From: an uncultured Streptococcus sp.
GTDB lineage: Bacteria; Bacillota; Bacilli; Lactobacillales; Streptococcaceae
Length of the DNA: 21,584 bases
Direction: 5' to 3'
NCBI RefSeq assembly: GCF_943912555.1
Contig: NZ_CALTUR010000013.1
Coordinates: forward strand, 1 to 21,584
A model generated the notes under the pieces. That model was not told the origin of the DNA and made no database searches. It saw only the letters and a program-made list of their open reading frames with translations. Positions 7,496 to 15,339 of this stretch are shown piece after piece. The stretch's first letter is position 1. Every line of letters begins with the position of its first letter. The translations under genes and the position numbers were made by a program.

Positions 7496-8725
7496 ATGCC
7501 AAATTACAATATTCCATTTTCACCACCCGATATTACGGAAGCAGAAATTGCTGAAGTAGCAGATACCCTGCGTTCTGGTTGGATTACAACAGGTCCTAAG
7601 ACAAAAGAACTGGAGCGTCGCTTGTCCCAATACACACAGACACCTAAGACTGTCTGCCTCAATTCTGCAACTGCCGCTCTTGAGTTGATTTTGCGCGTCT
7701 TGGAAGTGGGGCCTGGAGATGAAGTCATCGTTCCAGCCATGACCTATACAGCTTCATGTAGTGTCATCACTCACGTGGGAGCAACTCCTGTCATGGTGGA
7801 TATTCAAGCAGATACGTTTGAGATGGACTATGACTTGCTTGAGCAAGCTATCACTGAAAAAACCAAGGTGATCATCCCAGTAGAGCTTGCAGGGATTGTT
7901 TGTGACTATGACCGTTTGTTCCAAGTTGTGGAGAAGAAACGTGACCTCTTTACTGCGTCAAGCAAGTGGCAAAAAGCCTTTAACCGTATTGTGATCGTTT
8001 CTGATAGTGCCCATGCTTTGGGATCAACTTATAAAGGACAACCAGCTGGTTCTATCGCTGACTTTACTTCCTTCTCATTCCATGCTGTTAAGAACTTTAC
8101 AACGGCAGAAGGTGGAAGTGCCACTTGGAAAGCCAATCCAGCGATTGATGATGAAGAAATGTACAAGGAGTTCCAAATTTTTTCCCTTCACGGTCAAACT
8201 AAAGATGCTCTTGCCAAGATGCAATTGGGTTCATGGGAATACGATATCGTCACACCAGCCTACAAGTGCAACATGACCGATATCATGGCGTCACTTGGTT
8301 TGGTACAATTGGACCGTTACCCAAGTTTGCTACAACGTCGTAAGGACATTGTGGACCGCTATGATCGTGGTTTTGCAGGTTCTCGCATCCATCCTTTGTC
8401 ACATGAGACTGAAACTGTCGAATCTTCACGCCACCTCTACATCACCCATGTAGAAGGAGCGAGCTTAGAGGAACGAAATCTTATCATCCAAGAATTAGCC
8501 AAAGCAGGAATTGCAAGTAATGTCCACTACAAACCACTTCCGCTCTTGACAGCCTATAAGAATCTTGGTTTTGATATGGCAGATTATCCAAGAGCCTATA
8601 CCTTCTTTGAAAATGAAATTACGCTCCCTCTTCATACTAAATTAAGTGATGAAGAAGTGGACTATATCATTGAGACTTTCAAAACAGTTTCTGAAAAAGT
8701 GCTAACTTTATCAAAAAAATCGTAA
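7496..8725 (+). CDS. DegT/DnrJ/EryC1 aminotransferase, likely UDP-4-keto-sugar aminotransferase for AATGal
   Basis: A 409-residue PLP-dependent sugar aminotransferase. It has the family's NSATAALELIL cofactor-phosphate region (about 56-66), the SDSAHALG motif with the PLP-nitrogen Asp (D170), and the Schiff-base Lys in SFHAVKNFTTAEGG (K199). The family converts UDP-4-keto-6-deoxy sugars to 4-amino sugars. Paired with the preceding sugar transferase, it likely makes UDP-AATGal for teichoic acid. The 4,6-dehydratase that would supply the substrate is not in this window; in pneumococcus it is encoded elsewhere. ATG 7496 is preferred over the ATG at 7469 because AAAAGGAG (7481-7488) lies directly before it and the extra nine residues are not family-like. 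Confidence 0.85.
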   Translation: MPNYNIPFSPPDITEAEIAEVADTLRSGWITTGPKTKELERRLSQYTQTPKTVCLNSATAALELILRVLEVGPGDEVIVPAMTYTASCSVITHVGATPVMVDIQADTFEMDYDLLEQAITEKTKVIIPVELAGIVCDYDRLFQVVEKKRDLFTASSKWQKAFNRIVIVSDSAHALGSTYKGQPAGSIADFTSFSFHAVKNFTTAEGGSATWKANPAIDDEEMYKEFQIFSLHGQTKDALAKMQLGSWEYDIVTPAYKCNMTDIMASLGLVQLDRYPSLLQRRKDIVDRYDRGFAGSRIHPLSHETETVESSRHLYITHVEGASLEERNLIIQELAKAGIASNVHYKPLPLLTAYKNLGFDMADYPRAYTFFENEITLPLHTKLSDEEVDYIIETFKTVSEKVLTLSKKS

Positions 8726-8732
8726 AAAAGTC

Positions 8733-8761
8733 TTGACAAAGAAAAAACAAAGTATTAAAAT
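8733..8761 (+). promoter_or_regulatory. Consensus sigma-A promoter for the tryptophan block
   Basis: TTGACA (8733-8738) and TAAAAT (8756-8761) are separated by exactly 17 bases, immediately after the aminotransferase stop and just before the first T-box leader. It is the strongest promoter signal in the window, and no comparable promoter precedes the second leader or trpE. Confidence 0.85.
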
Positions 8762-8782
8762 AAGTTCAACAAATCAGAAAAG

Positions 8783-9019
8783 TAACTATTTTTGATCTTC
8801 AGGGAGCCTGTGGTGATTGTGAACAGGTGGTTGGAAGTAGTGAAAGTGGGCTGATTTTAAAAATGAATTTGAAACAATGAAAATTCGGTGCGCACACCTT
8901 ACAGTGCAACTTGTTGTTAGACAAGGCAGAGATGTAAAGGGATAGTCCCTTTATAATTGAGGTGGCACCGCGTTACCAACGCCCTCACATGGAATTTAAT
9001 TCTGTGTGTGGGCTTTTTT
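8783..9019 (+). promoter_or_regulatory. T-box leader (tRNA-Trp sensing), upstream of stand-alone trpB
   Basis: The leader has the T-box core GGTGGCACCGCG (8961-8972), a stem III hairpin AAAGGGATAGTCCCTTT (8937-8953), a stem I region with GGGAGCCTG on its 5' side, and a competing terminator. The candidate specifier is TGG at 8847-8849 (GAAAGTGGGCTG), matching tRNA-Trp. Uncharged tRNA would pair with the specifier and with the T-box bulge, favouring the antiterminator. The specificity call is by reading the triplet and by the downstream gene, not by folding software. Confidence 0.88.
8981..9019 (+). terminator. Regulated terminator of T-box leader 1
   Basis: GCCCTCACAT (8981-8990) pairs with GTGTGTGGGC (9004-9013) with one mismatch and a terminal G-T, followed by TTTTTTCTTT. 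It competes with the antiterminator that includes the T-box core directly upstream. Confidence 0.85.
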
Positions 9020-9073
9020 CTTTCGGTCATTTTGTTTTTCTTTTATTAGGGCGTTAAGTCGCTTTGATGAACT

Positions 9074-9184
9074 TATACTCAATGAAAATCAAAGAGCAAA
9101 CTAGGAAACTAGCCGCAGGCTGTACTTGAGTACGGTAAGGCGACGTTGACGTGGTTTGAATTTGATTTTCGAAGAGTATTGAGT
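9074..9184 (-). repeat. BOX element (boxA-boxC, no boxB)
   Basis: On the minus strand the sequence reads TACTCTTCGAAAATC, then CAACGTCGCCTTACCGTA (boxA, the target region of the classic BOX typing primer), then CAGCCTGCGGCTAGTTTCCT and TTGCTCTTTGATTTTCATT (boxC). The ends form an imperfect inverted repeat. Only boxA and boxC modules are visible, giving about 110 bases. BOX elements are a hallmark of S. pneumoniae and close relatives. This copy sits in the untranslated leader between the T-box terminator and the trpB start. Confidence 0.88.
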
Positions 9185-9256
9185 TCTATCTGCAGCTCCT
9201 TGCCTACTACTAAAAGCAAACAAAAAGCCGAATAAATACAGAAAGAGGAAATTTTT

Positions 9257-10435
9257 ATGACAACTAAAGGTTATTTTGGACAATTTGGTGGTAGTTTTGT
9301 ACCGGAGCCGATTCAGGCTTTGTTGGATGAGTTGGAAGTGACATTTGACAAGTACAAGGATGATCCAGACTTTTTGGCAGAATTTCGTCATTACTTGAAG
9401 GACTATTCAGGTCGTGAAACACCGCTCTATTTTGCGGAAAGTTTGACAGATCACTTAGGTGGCGCTAAGATTTATCTCAAGCGTGAAGACCTTAACCACC
9501 TTGGTTCTCACAAGCTCAACAACGTTTTAGGACAAATTCTTTTGGCCAAACGCATGGGCAAAAAACGAGTGATTGCGGAAACAGGAGCTGGTCAGCACGG
9601 TGTTGCGACAGCAGCGGCTGCAGCCAAGTTTGGTATGGCCTGTGATGTCTACATGGGAGCAGAGGATGTGGAACGTCAACGTCTCAATGTTTTCCGTATG
9701 GAGATGATGGGAGCAACTGTTCATGCAGTTGAAACAGGGACACGAACTCTTAAGGATGCGGTTGATGCAGCCTTTGGAGCATGGATGAATGATTTGGAAG
9801 CCTTTTATGTTCTGGGATCTGCTGTAGGTCCTCACCCTTATCCTACAATTGTCCACGAGTTCCAAAAGGTCATCAGTGAAGAATCTCGCCGTCAAATCTT
9901 AGAAAAAGAAGGCCGTTTACCAGACTACGTTATTGCCTGTGTAGGTGGAGGTTCCAATGCCATTGGTGCTTTTTCTCAGTATGTGGCTGATGAAGAAGTT
10001 AAATTGGTTGGGGTTGAAGCTGCTGGTCACGGACTTGATACAGACAAGCACGCAGCTACTATGACAAAAGGTAGTATCGGAATTGTCGACGGCATGAAGA
10101 CTTATGCAGTATTTAAGGAAGATGGAGAGCTAGCTCCAGTTTACTCTATCTCAGCTGGATTGGACTATCCAGGGGTTGGCCCAGAACACGCCTACTTTAA
10201 AGATTCAGGTCGCGTGGAATATGTGGCTGTGACAGACGAAGAAGCTGTTCAGGCTCTCCTCCTTCTCAGCAAGACTGAAGGAATTATCCCAGCGATTGAA
10301 AGTTCGCACGCTATCGCAGAAGCAGTTAAACGTGCACCAAAACTAAGTAAAGACGACATTATCATCATCAATGTCTCTGGTCGTGGAGACAAGGACGTAG
10401 CTGCAATTGCAGACTACCTAGAAGCTAAAAAATAA
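9257..10435 (+). CDS. trpB: Second, stand-alone tryptophan synthase beta subunit (TrpB)
   Basis: A 392-residue PLP enzyme of the main TrpB1 type, which joins indole and serine to give tryptophan. It starts with the typical [10 protein letters not shown], carries the PLP lysine K86 in HLGSHKLNN, the catalytic Glu E108 in [11 protein letters not shown], the phosphate-binding [23 protein letters not shown], and the C-terminal SGRGDKD. More than half of the residues match the operon copy at 15317-16540, and the sequence aligns end to end, so it looks functional. The lysine neighbourhood differs from the usual HTGAHKINN. It has its own T-box leader and no trpA partner next to it. It may capture free indole, or be a duplicate able to bind TrpA; which one cannot be told from sequence alone. 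It starts after AAAGAGGAAA. Confidence 0.93.
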   Translation: MTTKGYFGQFGGSFVPEPIQALLDELEVTFDKYKDDPDFLAEFRHYLKDYSGRETPLYFAESLTDHLGGAKIYLKREDLNHLGSHKLNNVLGQILLAKRMGKKRVIAETGAGQHGVATAAAAAKFGMACDVYMGAEDVERQRLNVFRMEMMGATVHAVETGTRTLKDAVDAAFGAWMNDLEAFYVLGSAVGPHPYPTIVHEFQKVISEESRRQILEKEGRLPDYVIACVGGGSNAIGAFSQYVADEEVKLVGVEAAGHGLDTDKHAATMTKGSIGIVDGMKTYAVFKEDGELAPVYSISAGLDYPGVGPEHAYFKDSGRVEYVAVTDEEAVQALLLLSKTEGIIPAIESSHAIAEAVKRAPKLSKDDIIIINVSGRGDKDVAAIADYLEAKK

Positions 10436-10449
10436 AAGATGGAAAAATT

Positions 10450-10684
10450 ACAGTTTTTTCTCTCACAGAGAGCTTGTGGTTGCTGGAAACAAGCAGAGAA
10501 AGCTGTAAGGTTGGGTCCATTTGAAACGAGAGAAGAAAACATAATTCTCAAGGGAGTGCCCTTTATCGCACAGCCTGTTACAGGAGGTATCTGAGACAGG
10601 AATGAGAGATAGGAGAAATCCTATAATTGAGGTGGCACCGCGAATTTCGTCCTCACGCAAGTTATTTTGCGTGGGGATTTTTAT
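10450..10684 (+). promoter_or_regulatory. T-box leader 2 (tRNA-Trp sensing), upstream of trpE
   Basis: The T-box core GGTGGCACCGCG is at 10631-10642. Stem I has a base pairing of TTTTTTCTCTC (10453-10463) with GAGAGAAGAAAA (10529-10540), and its apical part is closed by GCTTGT/ACAAGC around GGTTGCTGGA. The candidate Trp specifier TGG is at 10512-10514 (AGGTTGGGTCC). A stem III hairpin ATAGGAGAAATCCTAT (10610-10625) precedes the core. Both leaders share ATTTGAAAC after the specifier but differ widely elsewhere. I see no good promoter between the upstream trpB and this leader, so it probably acts on the transcript that began at 8761. Confidence 0.87.
10651..10684 (+). terminator. Regulated terminator of T-box leader 2
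   Basis: CCTCACGCAA (10651-10660) pairs with TTGCGTGGGG (10667-10676, one T-G pair), followed by ATTTTTAT. It follows the T-box core by eight bases, the usual arrangement for T-box attenuation. Confidence 0.85.
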
Positions 10685-10781
10685 ATGTCTATTATAGGTT
10701 CAGCTGTTTAGTTTTAAATTGTTGTTCATTATTAAATAGATTGCTACAAAAAATTTGCGAACGAAGTGAGCTTTTAAAAGA

Positions 10782-10988
10782 TATTTCCCGCCATAGTGGT
10801 ATCCTATAGAAGCAAATATGCTTCTATAGGACGGAATTTTTGAGAGTAAAATAGTTCGGGGAACTATTTTAGCCCGAGCCTAGAAATGAATGAGCTAGGA
10901 GCTCAAAAATTAGGTCTTTTATTTCATGGATTTCTAAAATCATCCACTGGATAATTTTACCTCCCGTCCGCACTATTTAAGGGAAATA
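10782..10988. repeat. Multibranched inverted-repeat element between T-box 2 and trpE
   Basis: A nested set of complementary arms spans about 207 bases. The outer stems are TATTTCCC (10782-10789) with GGGAAATA (10981-10988), and ATAGTG (10793-10798) with CACTAT (10971-10976). Inside are a perfect 13-bp hairpin (10802-10814 / 10819-10831, loop AATA), a stem AATTTTTGAG (10835-10844) / CTCAAAAATT (10902-10911) holding an 11-bp hairpin (10847-10857 / 10861-10871) and CCTAG/CTAGG (10879-10883 / 10895-10899), and a last arm AGGT/ACCT (10912-10915 / 10959-10962) enclosing TAAAATcATCC/GGATaATTTTA. There is no ORF and no poly-T after the closing stem. It could be a non-coding RNA domain, a SPRITE-like pneumococcal repeat, or a small mobile element; I cannot name it. 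Confidence 0.72.
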
Positions 10989-11049
10989 GAAAAAGATAAT
11001 AAATTAAGACTAAAAGTCTATAAAGAAAAGAATTGAAAGGGAAATTACA

Positions 11050-12411
11050 ATGGAACGAATCATTCATGGAGATGTCTTATCACCAATCTTGGCTTATATG
11101 CGCCTAAAGGGGCAACACAAGGTTATCTTAGAGAGTATTCCGAGAGACAAGGAAACAGCTCGTTTTTCTATCCTAGCCTATAATCCTGTTTTTGAGATTA
11201 AGTTTGAAAATGGAGTTCTTTATCAAAATGGGCAGGTGATTGATCGGGATCCCTTGGATTTCCTTTATGAAGTGACTCATAAGAGCCAACACCATTCAGA
11301 GCTACCTTTTGGTGGTGGGGCAATTGGTTTTGTTGGTTACGATATGATCTCGCTTTATGAAGAAATTGGGCAAATCCCTCAGGATACAATTGGAACGCCA
11401 GACATGCATTTCTTCGTTTATGAGAGTTACATGGTCTTTGACCACAAGAAGGAAAAAATTCATGTCATTGAAGATGCTCTCTATAGTGAGCGTAGTCAAG
11501 AAGACTTGGAAGAAGCCTTGAACCAAGTGCTTGAGGAATTACGCATTCCTGCTCCAAATGAATTTGAAGACTTGGATCTATCTCCGTTAGACTTCAAACC
11601 CCATATTGCTCCTCAGAAGTTTGAGGAAATGGTGGAAATAGCTCGTGACTTGATTCGTAATGGAGATATGTTCCAATGCGTGCTCAGTCAGCGCTTCTCA
11701 GCAGAAGTGACTGGAAATCCATTTGACTTCTACAGAAATCTCCGCGTGACTAATCCTTCTAATTACCTTTATTTCTATGATTTTGGGGATTATCAAATCA
11801 TCGGTGCCAGTCCAGAAAGTTTGGTTTCTGTCAAAAATGGCATCGTGACAACCAATCCGATTGCAGGGACACGACCAAGAGGCGCTACGGATGAAGAGGA
11901 TAAGGTCTTAGCGACAGACCTCCTGTCTGATGAGAAGGAAACAGCAGAGCATCGGATGTTAGTAGACTTGGGGCGTAATGATATTGGCCGCATTTCTGAA
12001 ACAGCAAGTGTCCAAGTCACTAAGTATATGGAAGTGGAGCTTTTCCGTTATGTCATGCATTTGACCAGTGTGGTCAAGGGGCGTTTGCTTCCAGAACTCA
12101 CTGCTATGGATGCCTTGAAAGCAACCCTTCCAGCTGGAACCGTTTCTGGAGCACCAAAGATTCGAGCTATGAGACGTATCTATGAATTGGAAACAGAAAA
12201 ACGGGGAGTATATGCAGGAGCAATCGGCTACTTGTCTGCGACAGGTGATATGGACTTTGCCATTGCCATCCGAACCATGATTCTTAAAAATCAAACAGCC
12301 TATGTGCAGGCTGGGGCAGGGATTGTCTATGACTCTATCGCCCAAAACGAATACCAAGAAACCATTAACAAAGCTAAATCTATGACTAGAATTGGAGAAC
12401 TAAGACCATGA
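11050..12411 (+). CDS. trpE: Anthranilate synthase component I
   Basis: A 453-residue chorismate-utilising enzyme that, with TrpG, makes anthranilate from chorismate and glutamine. The feedback tryptophan-binding LES motif is visible early (VILESIP, about residues 26-32). The catalytic domain shows GDMFQCVLSQRF, GASPESLV, PIAGTRPRG, DEKETAEHRMLVDLGRNDIGR and LPAGTVSGAPKIRAM, all typical. It is the first gene of the canonical trpEGDCFBA operon, reached only after T-box leader 2 and the structured element. Its ribosome site is GAAAGGGAAA. The ATGA overlap with trpG suggests coupled production of the two subunits. Likely controlled by tRNA-Trp charging (transcript) and by tryptophan (enzyme). 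Confidence 0.97.
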   Translation: MERIIHGDVLSPILAYMRLKGQHKVILESIPRDKETARFSILAYNPVFEIKFENGVLYQNGQVIDRDPLDFLYEVTHKSQHHSELPFGGGAIGFVGYDMISLYEEIGQIPQDTIGTPDMHFFVYESYMVFDHKKEKIHVIEDALYSERSQEDLEEALNQVLEELRIPAPNEFEDLDLSPLDFKPHIAPQKFEEMVEIARDLIRNGDMFQCVLSQRFSAEVTGNPFDFYRNLRVTNPSNYLYFYDFGDYQIIGASPESLVSVKNGIVTTNPIAGTRPRGATDEEDKVLATDLLSDEKETAEHRMLVDLGRNDIGRISETASVQVTKYMEVELFRYVMHLTSVVKGRLLPELTAMDALKATLPAGTVSGAPKIRAMRRIYELETEKRGVYAGAIGYLSATGDMDFAIAIRTMILKNQTAYVQAGAGIVYDSIAQNEYQETINKAKSMTRIGELRP

Positions 12412-12974
12412 TTTTATTGATTGACAACTATGATTCTTTTACCTATAACTTGGCCCAATACATTGGGAATTTTGCAGAAGTACAGGTCTTGAGAAATGAT
12501 GATCCCAAGCTGTATGAAGAAGCTGAAAAAGCAGATGGTCTGGTCTTTTCTCCTGGTCCTGGTTGGCCAGTTGATGCTGGAAAGATGGAAGACATGATTC
12601 GTGACTTTGCAGGTAAGAAACCAATTCTAGGGATTTGTTTGGGTCACCAAGCCATTGCAGAAGTCTTTGGTGGTAAGTTAGGCTTGGCTCCAAAAGTCAT
12701 GCATGGGAAACAGAGCAATATCAGCTTTGAAGCGCCATCTGTTCTGTATCAAGGCATCGAGGATGGCCGTGCGGTCATGCGTTACCACAGCATTTTAATT
12801 GAAGAAATGCCAGAAGACTTTGAGGTGACAGCTCGTTCGACTGATGACCAAGCTATCATGGGAATTCAACATAAAAACCTACCGATTTATGGCTTCCAGT
12901 ACCATCCAGAGAGCATTGGAACGCCAGATGGCTTGTCTTCTATTCGGAATTTTATTGAGAAGGTTGTAAAGTGA
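12408..12974 (+). CDS. trpG: Anthranilate synthase component II (glutamine amidotransferase)
   Basis: A 188-residue class I glutamine amidotransferase that feeds ammonia to TrpE. The nucleophile is C77 in GICLGHQAI, and the rest of the triad is H166 and E168 in QYHPESIG. The oxyanion-forming SPGPGWP loop is at about 48-54. It is a stand-alone domain, not fused to TrpD or TrpE. The start ATG shares four bases with the trpE stop. As no separate para-aminobenzoate amidotransferase is seen here, dual use for folate synthesis is possible but not shown. Confidence 0.96.
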   Translation: MILLIDNYDSFTYNLAQYIGNFAEVQVLRNDDPKLYEEAEKADGLVFSPGPGWPVDAGKMEDMIRDFAGKKPILGICLGHQAIAEVFGGKLGLAPKVMHGKQSNISFEAPSVLYQGIEDGRAVMRYHSILIEEMPEDFEVTARSTDDQAIMGIQHKNLPIYGFQYHPESIGTPDGLSSIRNFIEKVVK

Positions 12975-12984
12975 GGAAACTAGG

Positions 12985-13989
12985 ATGAAAGAGATTATTG
13001 AAAAACTAGCAAAATTTGAAAATTTATCAGGTGTGGAAATGACGGATGTCATTGAGCGTATCGTAACTGGGCGTGTAACGGAGGCGCAGATTGCTTCTCT
13101 CCTTTTGGCTCTTAAGATGAAGGGGGAAACACCTGAAGAACGCACAGCCATTGCACAAGTCATGAGAGGGCATGCCCAACATATTCCAACTGAGATTCAT
13201 GATGCCATGGACAACTGTGGTACAGGTGGGGACAAGTCTTTCAGTTTTAATATTTCCACAACTGCAGCCTTTGTCTTGGCTGGTGGTGGTGTTCACATGG
13301 CCAAACACGGTAACCGCTCGATTTCTTCTAAATCAGGTTCCGCAGATGTCCTAGAAGCTTTGGGCATCAACTTAGACCTCAAACCAGCTGAACTAGGTAA
13401 GGTCTTTGATAAAACTGGCATCGTCTTTCTCTTTGCCAAAAATATGCACCCAGCCATGAAATACATCATGCCAGCTCGTTTGGAATTGGGAATCCCAACG
13501 ATTATGAACTTGACTGGTCCTCTGATTCACCCAATGGCTTTGGAAACACAGCTTCTTGGTATTAGCCGTCCAGAACTTCTAGAAAGTACAGCTCAGGTTT
13601 TGAAAAATATGGGTCGCAAACGTGCCATCGTGGTTGCTGGGCCAGAAGGGTTGGATGAAGCTGGCTTGAATGGAACAACCAAAATTGCACTTCTTGAAAA
13701 TGGCGAAATCAGCTTGTCAAAATTTACTCCAGAGGATTTAGGTATGGAACGCTACGCTATCGAAGATATTCGTGGAGGCAATGCTCAGGAAAATGCAGAA
13801 ATTTTGCTCAGCGTTCTGAAAAACGAACCAAGTCCATTCTTGGAAACTACGGTCTTAAATGCTGGTCTTGGTTTCTATGCTAATGGTAAGGTTGATAGCA
13901 TCAAGGAAGGAGTTGCCTTGGCCCGTCAAGTGATTGCTAGTGGCAAGGCCCTTGAAAAACTCAGACTATTACAGGAGTACCAAAAATGA
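12985..13989 (+). CDS. trpD: Anthranilate phosphoribosyltransferase
   Basis: A 334-residue enzyme that transfers phosphoribose from PRPP to anthranilate. The PRPP-binding glycine-rich loop [19 protein letters not shown] is near residues 73-91, followed by [21 protein letters not shown], the two strongest signatures of the family. The C-terminal part has the LGISRPELL and [13 protein letters not shown] segments (DE metal site). Length is normal for the family. It starts 11 bases after trpG behind GAGGAAACTAGG and overlaps trpC by four bases (ATGA). Confidence 0.96.
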   Translation: MKEIIEKLAKFENLSGVEMTDVIERIVTGRVTEAQIASLLLALKMKGETPEERTAIAQVMRGHAQHIPTEIHDAMDNCGTGGDKSFSFNISTTAAFVLAGGGVHMAKHGNRSISSKSGSADVLEALGINLDLKPAELGKVFDKTGIVFLFAKNMHPAMKYIMPARLELGIPTIMNLTGPLIHPMALETQLLGISRPELLESTAQVLKNMGRKRAIVVAGPEGLDEAGLNGTTKIALLENGEISLSKFTPEDLGMERYAIEDIRGGNAQENAEILLSVLKNEPSPFLETTVLNAGLGFYANGKVDSIKEGVALARQVIASGKALEKLRLLQEYQK

Positions 13990-14753
13990 GTCAGGAATTT
14001 TTATCCCGAATCTTGGAGCAGAAGGCGCGTGAGGTGGAGCAGATGGAGCTGGAGGAAATCCAGCCCTTGCGCCAGACCTATCGCTTGGCTGACTTTTTGA
14101 AGAATCATCAAGACCGCTTGCAGGTAATCGCTGAGGTCAAGAAAGCTAGCCCTAGTCTGGGAGATATCAATCTCGATGTGGATATTGTGCAACAGGCCCA
14201 GACTTATGAAGCGAACGGAGCAGTGATGATTTCGGTTTTGACAGATGAGGTTTTCTTTAAAGGGCATTTGGATTATCTGCGGGAGATTTCCAGTCAGGTA
14301 AACATTCCGACGCTCAATAAGGACTTTATCATCGACGAAAAGCAAATCATCCGAGCACGCAATGCAGGTGCAACAGTTATCTTGCTCATTGTGGCTGCCT
14401 TGTCAGAAGAACGCCTCAAGGAACTTTACGACTACGCGACAGAGCTTGGTCTGGAAGTCTTGGTGGAAACCCACAATCTAGCTGAACTAGAAGTGGCTCA
14501 CAGACTTGGTGCCCAGATTATCGGGGTCAATAACCGCAACTTGACCACTTTTGAAGTTGACTTGCAGACCAGTGTAGAATTGGCTAAACATTTCAAAGAT
14601 GATTGCTTGTACATTTCTGAATCGGCTATTTTCACAGGGCAGGATGCGGAACGAGTAGCACCATATTTTAATGGAATTTTAGTAGGGACAGCTCTCATGC
14701 AGGCAGAAGATGTAGGCCAGAGAATCAAGGAGTTGCAGATTGACAAAGGTTAA
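13986..14753 (+). CDS. trpC: Indole-3-glycerol-phosphate synthase
   Basis: A 255-residue single-domain TIM barrel that closes the indole ring from CdRP. Catalytic segments are visible in order: [13 protein letters not shown] (E50, K52), LNKDFIID (the lysine that acts as general acid), [32 protein letters not shown] and SESAIFT. The loop reads SPSLGD where most homologues have SPSKG. The gene is not fused to trpF. Its ATG overlaps the trpD stop, and a TTG-start trpF begins inside its last codons. Confidence 0.96.
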   Translation: MSQEFLSRILEQKAREVEQMELEEIQPLRQTYRLADFLKNHQDRLQVIAEVKKASPSLGDINLDVDIVQQAQTYEANGAVMISVLTDEVFFKGHLDYLREISSQVNIPTLNKDFIIDEKQIIRARNAGATVILLIVAALSEERLKELYDYATELGLEVLVETHNLAELEVAHRLGAQIIGVNNRNLTTFEVDLQTSVELAKHFKDDCLYISESAIFTGQDAERVAPYFNGILVGTALMQAEDVGQRIKELQIDKG

Positions 14754-15339
14754 AATTTGCGGATTATCGACCGGGGAAGCGGTGGAAACAGCCGTTTCAG
14801 CAGGAGCGGACTACATCGGTTTTGTCTTCGCACCTAGTAAAAGACAGGTGACCTTGGATCATGCTACTGAGCTGTCAAAGCTTATTCCTGCAGATGTCAA
14901 AAAGGTTGGTGTATTTGTTTCACCAAGTCGGGTAGAACTGTTAGAAGCGATTGACAAAGTTGGCTTGGACTTGGTTCAAGTACACGGTCAGGTGGCGGAT
15001 GATTTGTTTGAGGACTTGCCCTGTGCTAGTATTCAGGCTGTTCAGGTGGATGGAGAGGGTCATGTGCCCCATTCTCAGGCAGACTATCTACTCTTTGATG
15101 CCCCTGTGGCAGGGAGTGGCCAGACCTTTGACTGGGGGAAATTGGATACGACAGGAATAGCACAGTCCTTCTTTATCGCAGGTGGGCTTAAGGAAGACAA
15201 TGTAGTAAAAGCAATTCAACACTTTACTCCCTATGCAGTAGATGTATCGAGCGGAGTAGAGACAGATGGAAAAAAAGATCATGAAAAGATTAGAAGATTT
15301 ATAGAGAGGGTAAAGCATGGCATATCAGGAACCAAATAA
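14740..15339 (+). CDS. trpF: Phosphoribosylanthranilate isomerase
   Basis: A 199-residue TIM barrel that isomerises PRA to CdRP. The catalytic base C7 is in VKICGLS and the general acid D131 in TFDWGKL; the phosphate-binding FIAGGL and DVSSGVE segments follow. The start codon is TTG at 14740, placed by AAGGAG (14727-14732) seven bases upstream and by the family's usual start just before KICG. It overlaps trpC by 14 bases. A rare start codon inside the upstream gene suggests that translation depends on ribosomes finishing trpC, perhaps lowering TrpF output. Confidence 0.95.
   Translation: MTKVKICGLSTGEAVETAVSAGADYIGFVFAPSKRQVTLDHATELSKLIPADVKKVGVFVSPSRVELLEAIDKVGLDLVQVHGQVADDLFEDLPCASIQAVQVDGEGHVPHSQADYLLFDAPVAGSGQTFDWGKLDTTGIAQSFFIAGGLKEDNVVKAIQHFTPYAVDVSSGVETDGKKDHEKIRRFIERVKHGISGTK

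Noticed and set aside
10463..10809. Small open frames in the T-box 2 region on both strands
   Set aside because: They run through the T-box core, terminator and structured element and have no ribosome sites or protein-like composition.
10782..10988. Retron msr-msd, or the guide RNA of an IscB/TnpB-type element, as an explanation of the structured element
   Set aside because: Closing inverted repeats are present, but no reverse transcriptase, IscB or TnpB gene lies nearby; the next gene is trpE. I kept only the neutral structural call.
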